DNA from: Blastomyces gilchristii SLH14081
Taxonomy: Eukaryota > Ascomycota > Eurotiomycetes > Onygenales > Ajellomycetaceae
Direction: 5' to 3'
DNA length: 64,000 bases
Assembly (NCBI RefSeq): GCF_000003855.2
Contig: NW_003101676.1
Span: forward strand, 1,672,720-1,736,719
The notes beneath the pieces were generated by a model. That model made no database searches. It worked only from the letters and a program-made list of their open reading frames with translations, and was not told the origin of the DNA. Below, in pieces: positions 60,281 through 64,000 of the stretch. Made by a program: the position numbers and the translations under genes. Within the stretch, counting starts at the first letter, position 1, and the number at the start of each line of letters is the position of its first letter.

Positions 60281-60813
60281 ATGGAGCCGCGGAATGAGGA
60301 GGCGCGGCCACCTCGCATGCAGCAACCGCAATCACAATATTCGGCCCCAACCTCACACTTCAATAACACCACTATATCTTCTCGCAATTTCCCTTTGAAC
60401 CACACCTCCACCCCCTCCACCACCATCACGACCCCCGAAAGTACCGATAACAACACCACAGCGGCGGCCGCAGTGGAACAATCACCGACCTCTGATGAAG
60501 AACCGTCCCCATGGACCGTCCCACAAACGTCAACAGCGGCATCAGGAGTAGTCCCCCCTTACTGGCGGCACTATAGGAACGTCTCCCTGGCATCACAAAC
60601 ATCGCTAGACGCCGCCTCCGCGCCGCGGAGGTCGCTTATACGCCTAGAAGACCACACGGAGGACCCGGCATGCGAGACGAGTCAGGGCCTCTGGGCGCGT
60701 AGCGTGACCATTGATGATTATATTGTTGTGAAGGGGGACAAGTCCGGGATTGGCGCGTATGTAGTGTGGATTTGTAAGATTCAGACGTTGGAGGTTTGTT
60801 TTTCTTTTTTCAT

Positions 60814-60845
<32 letters not shown>

Positions 60846-61414
60846 TCTCGCCCTGGCTTGACGTTAATCTTCGTTCTGGTGACGTAGGGAGGTCCCATGG
60901 TGGTTCGGATGAGGTACGTACAAATCTCTCATGTTCATACATACATACTTATATATGGTCCCCCTTGACGATCAAGCTAAAAACCATATCAGATACTCTG
61001 AATTTGACGACCTGCGTTCCAAACTCGCCGCTGCATTCCCCCATGCCAAATCCGCGCTTCCGCAGCTCCCACCCAAGAGCGCCATTTGTATGTTTTACTC
61101 TTTCCTTTTCCACTTAACCTGCTATTATATCACTGTCACTGCACACTTTTGCAAAACCGGTGATGCTAATTAATAATATGATTTAAAATTCCAACAGTTA
61201 AATTTAGCCCTAAGTTTCTCGAAACGAGACGGGTTGGACTGGCATACTTTTTGAAGTGAGTTTAACTAACTTAACCTCAGCCTTTATCTCGAGTGCCTTA
61301 TTTTTAACTAGTTGTACATATACTAATAACTTTTTCATCAGCTGCGTGCTTCTCAATCCTGAGTTTTCCGGATCGCCTATACTGAAGGAAGTTTTGTTTA
61401 GCCATGTCGGATAA
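60281..61414 (+). CDS. YPT35: PX-domain endosomal protein Ypt35
   Basis: Exons are 60281-60793, 60888-60913, 60993-61087, 61198-61255 and 61342-61414. All junctions are GT-AG and keep one frame, giving 254 residues ending EVLFSHVG. The first ~90 residues are low-complexity (Ser/Thr/Asn/Pro). A conserved block PPYWRHYRNVSLASQTSLD is followed by the PX domain: SVTIDDYIVVKGDKSG, the phosphoinositide-binding RMRYSEF formed across two splice sites, the Pro-rich PQLPPKSA loop and FSPKFLETRRVGLAYFL. PX domains bind phosphatidylinositol-3-phosphate; yeast Ypt35 is an endosomal/vacuolar adaptor that recruits Vps13 to membrane contact sites. A poly-A/T tract lies in intron 1 (60825-60845). The gene appears intact. 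Confidence 0.92.
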
Positions 61415-62304
61415 TCGCTTCGGGCTCTCTCTCTCTCTTTTTTTTCTTGTTTTTCATTCTTTTTCTTATACCACTATTTCCTTTAATTTGTATATACCCT
61501 CTCTAGTTCGTTTCCCCTTTATGATAGCGAAATCTGCGTTCCGCAAGAGTCAAAAGAGCGCGTCGTTTCTTTCTTCTTTCTTTCTTTTTTTCTTTTCTTT
61601 TCTTTTTTTTTCAGATTGCTATAATTGTTATTTAATACTATTAGGGCTATAGATTTCAATCTGTGGTTATTAGCTACTATGAGAGTATTTTCATTGAGCA
61701 AGAGGTCTCTCTGACTTCCCGCTCTTGGCAAAATCCAGACCAATTTTAACTGGCTTAACTACTTAATCCGCCGACAGTAGTTAGTGTTGGCCGCTGCGGC
61801 CTGTGGCGATGTCCTTAGATCACGTGACCAACCACTATATTAACGCTCTTTGTACTCCGTATATGCTCCATCAATACAACCTTCGACTATCCTATAGTTA
61901 GTTAGTTTAACGTTACTAGTGATTTGTCAGTACCTGTACCACCGCCGGTAACTTTGGTTTTCCAAGGCGCTGCAACGCCTATCTCTGGTCTGTTAGGTGT
62001 ACCAACACGCAGTATGAAGTCTAATATATACCGCCCAATACCACCCTCCAAGCAGCCAAAACTGGGTAATATTTCGCCCGTACTGTCACGCCACGCGTAA
62101 GTATCCATTCGCCCCCTTCTGCGCCGTGGCCGACAACAACGGAAGAAGAACAAAAATCCTGGCTGCGATGAGACGAGACGAGACGAGACGAGACAGCGAC
62201 ACAAAGATACTCTCTATCCAGGCGAGTCGAGAAGCCATCCCCAGGGCTACATCTGCCACCTCTAAAAGGGCCATGACCCGCCAGCGACCAATCTCCTTCC
62301 CGCC
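61415..62304. other. Intergenic between YPT35 and the Sas4-domain gene
   Basis: Contains pyrimidine-rich stretches at 61425-61460 and 61567-61613 and a small pentanucleotide repeat near 62170. Minus-strand frames at 61519-61743 and 61902-62383 carry no recognisable domain. Confidence 0.5.
62170..62194. repeat. (GAGAC)n microsatellite, five units
   Basis: Perfect pentanucleotide repeat about 110 bp upstream of the Sas4-domain start codon, probably in its leader. Confidence 0.9.
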
Positions 62305-64000
62305 ATGGTTGCTCGCTCAACACCGACGTTGAGATTTTCGTCCGTACGACACAGAGATCCTCCTCCTCCTGTCGCCCCATCATTCGATCCTAGCAAAATA
62401 CCCTCCTTCGCTCACGACACCACCACCACAACCACCACCAAATCAATCCCCCCCAACCCCTCCACCACACGACGAAGTGCCGTAATCCAACAACGACAAC
62501 GACAACAGCAGAAACATCACCAATTACAAGACAAATTAAAACCCCTTAAACAATCCAAACTCCCCTTCCCCCTTGCCTCCTCTCCCCGCCAACCCCAACA
62601 ACCCACCAAGACAATTCCAGCGCCCGAACGGCCTTTCAAGAAGGCAAAGCTGGATGGTCGCCATCATGACCAGGCATCCATCACCGGGCCTGCAAAGCTT
62701 CCCTTGCGCAGTAGGGATTCACAGGGCCTACTACTACTGACACCGGATTCATCATCTACAAAAACAACATCATCAACAACAACAACGCCTGCTGCGTCTC
62801 GGACGCGGTCAGCGAATGCTACTGCAGCTACTGCAGCGGGTGTTAGTAGTAGTAGTGGTGGTGGTGGTGGGCTTACAGCTATTAATAAGAATAATAGTAA
62901 ACCCACTACCCTGGCACTCTCCGCTCCACTCCGCTCCCCCGCATCAGCCGTATCTCGGACAACGCGCAAATCTGCCCATAGTAATCAACAACAACAACAT
63001 CACACGCCTGTGAGGGTGAGTGAAGATGTGGCGCAAGAGGAGAGGAGGAAGAAGAAAAAAGTGGTTAATGGCATTATGATTGCGGATGACCATGATAATG
63101 ATAATAATGATAAGTATAAAAATGATCGGATTGTTAATAACTTGTTGAAGGACGATGGGGCTTCTCCTTCGACGACCGCCGCAGTTGGTCGTGAAAAGAG
63201 ATCGTTACGATCTAATGATGGAGGATCGAGGTCGAAGAGTGAGCTGGCGATGTATTTTCAGAATTATGAGCAGATTCTCAGTTTAGAGCCTATGAAGCCC
63301 GGTGAGTTTACTTTGATCTATCTCCCTTTGTTTTGTTTGTCTGCTTGTGTGTATGTGTATCTATATATCTAGATTTCCTGATGTGGCGCTACAATTCGAG
63401 TTTGGTGTTTGCTCTGCTTGTGTATCTCCTGTTGCTAACCGTCGATAGAGTTCCTCTCGGCAGACACCACGGTCTTACTCATCGATGACCTCACGCAACC
63501 TATCGTACTTGATCCTGTGCCGACAAATGCGCCAGCAACCAAACTTCGGGGGAAGCACGATAAAGGGAATCCGCCAAATGGCCAAATGGCACAATCGTTA
63601 ATGGAGAACCCACTTCTCGAGCTCCATGATGCCCAAATACTTGACCTACGACCATCTACACATCATAGTAAGAACCCATCAAAGGACCCGCTAGATGGCG
63701 ATGTCTACTTCAAGGCGCACCGGAGGATCGAACGGCAAGAAAAGCAGCTCCGGAATATTGAGAGGGAGAGGGCTCAGCATGAAAAGGTCCAGCTGGATCG
63801 ATTACTGGATGAGTTACAGGGCCATGATTGGCTGCGAGTTATGGGTATAAGCGGAATCACGGAGACGGAAAAGAAACTATACGAACCTAAACGAGCGTAT
63901 TTTATCAAAGAGGTGTCAGCATTAATTGATAAATTCCGGGCCTGGAAAGAAGAGGAGAGACGACGGAAGATTGAAAGAGATCAATACCTTGCCGAAGAAG
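62305..64000 (+). CDS. SAS4: Sas4-domain protein (something about silencing 4), runs off window
   Basis: Exon 1 is 62305-63301 and exon 2 begins at 63449 and continues past the window; the intron is GT-AG and in phase. The first ~300 residues are low-complexity (Pro, Thr, Gln, Ser, Gly runs, an Asp/Asn-rich patch DDHDNDNNDKYKND) with basic clusters suited to a nuclear protein. After SELAMYFQNYEQILSLEP, exon 2 encodes TTVLLIDDLTQPIVLD and then the Sas4 signature: VYFKAHRRIERQEKQLRN, ERERAQHEKVQLDRLLDELQ, DWLRVMGISGITETEKKLYE and FIKEVSALIDKFRAWKEEER. In yeast Sas4 is the scaffold of the SAS histone H4 K16 acetyltransferase complex that limits silenced chromatin. The assignment rests on this domain; the C-terminus is missing here. 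Confidence 0.8.

Noticed and set aside
61902..62383. Minus-strand ORFs of 62-120 codons upstream of the Sas4-domain gene
   Set aside because: Arg/Ser-rich readings of the GAGAC repeat and leader, overlapping the start of a well-supported gene.
62664..62969. Minus ORF inside the Sas4-domain gene
   Set aside because: Shadow of the low-complexity coding exon.

Overview
The window is fungal nuclear DNA. Its genes carry short (50-100 bp) GT-AG introns, and their products are filamentous-ascomycete types: TFIID subunit TAF2, an Ept1/Cpt1 aminoalcohol phosphotransferase, a GPI-anchored cysteine-rich surface protein, Ypt35 and a Sas4-domain protein. Ordinary gene-bearing DNA flanks about 43.5 kb of very AT-rich, gene-free DNA made of mutated transposons. 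This two-speed layout, with decayed APH-kinase, LEA/DUF3659 and DUF3435 genes beside it, fits a Eurotiomycete, probably Onygenales. The taxonomic placement is inference.

Left flank (1-15.1 kb). TAF2 (minus, running off the left edge) and EPT1 (plus, six exons) are divergent and look intact. From 5.1 to 15.1 kb only one gene looks healthy: the secreted, GPI-anchored DUF7707 gene at 10.4-11.2 kb. Around it are four decayed genes: an APH-fold kinase with two in-frame stops, a small conserved fungal gene with a frameshift, an LEA/DUF3659 repeat protein with stops and frameshifts around a 26-base C run, and a DUF3435 (tyrosine-recombinase-like) gene with a C-terminal zinc-finger region.

AT-rich island (about 15.5-59.1 kb). 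Nested insertions can be resolved from target-site duplications (TSDs). Gypsy element A (16537-32674, plus, 533-bp LTRs, TSD AGTTC) sits in a SINE-like remnant. Gypsy element B of the same family (18816-27136, minus, 534-bp LTRs, TSD ACAGG) is inserted in A. A 506-bp miniature hAT element (8-bp TSD CTTATGCT) is inserted in B. Further right are more miniature elements, a truncated and a complete copy (47532-53297, TSD GATATGCC) of the parent hAT transposon, a decayed Copia element, a second Gypsy lineage (C) split by the complete hAT, and a tRNA-derived SINE with intact polymerase III A and B boxes. All the longer elements are riddled with transition mutations resembling repeat-induced point mutation (RIP); catalytic Asp codons have repeatedly become Asn.

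The most unusual pattern is in the Gypsy elements. In both lineages a second reading frame lies between the chromodomain end of pol and the 3' LTR side, on the opposite strand, convergent with gag-pol. In family A/B it is serine-rich with a cysteine cluster; in C it is an unrelated coiled-coil-like protein.

Right flank (59.1-64 kb). A candidate LTR marks the island edge. Beyond it are two intact plus-strand genes: YPT35 (PX domain, five exons) and a Sas4-domain gene that runs off the right edge.
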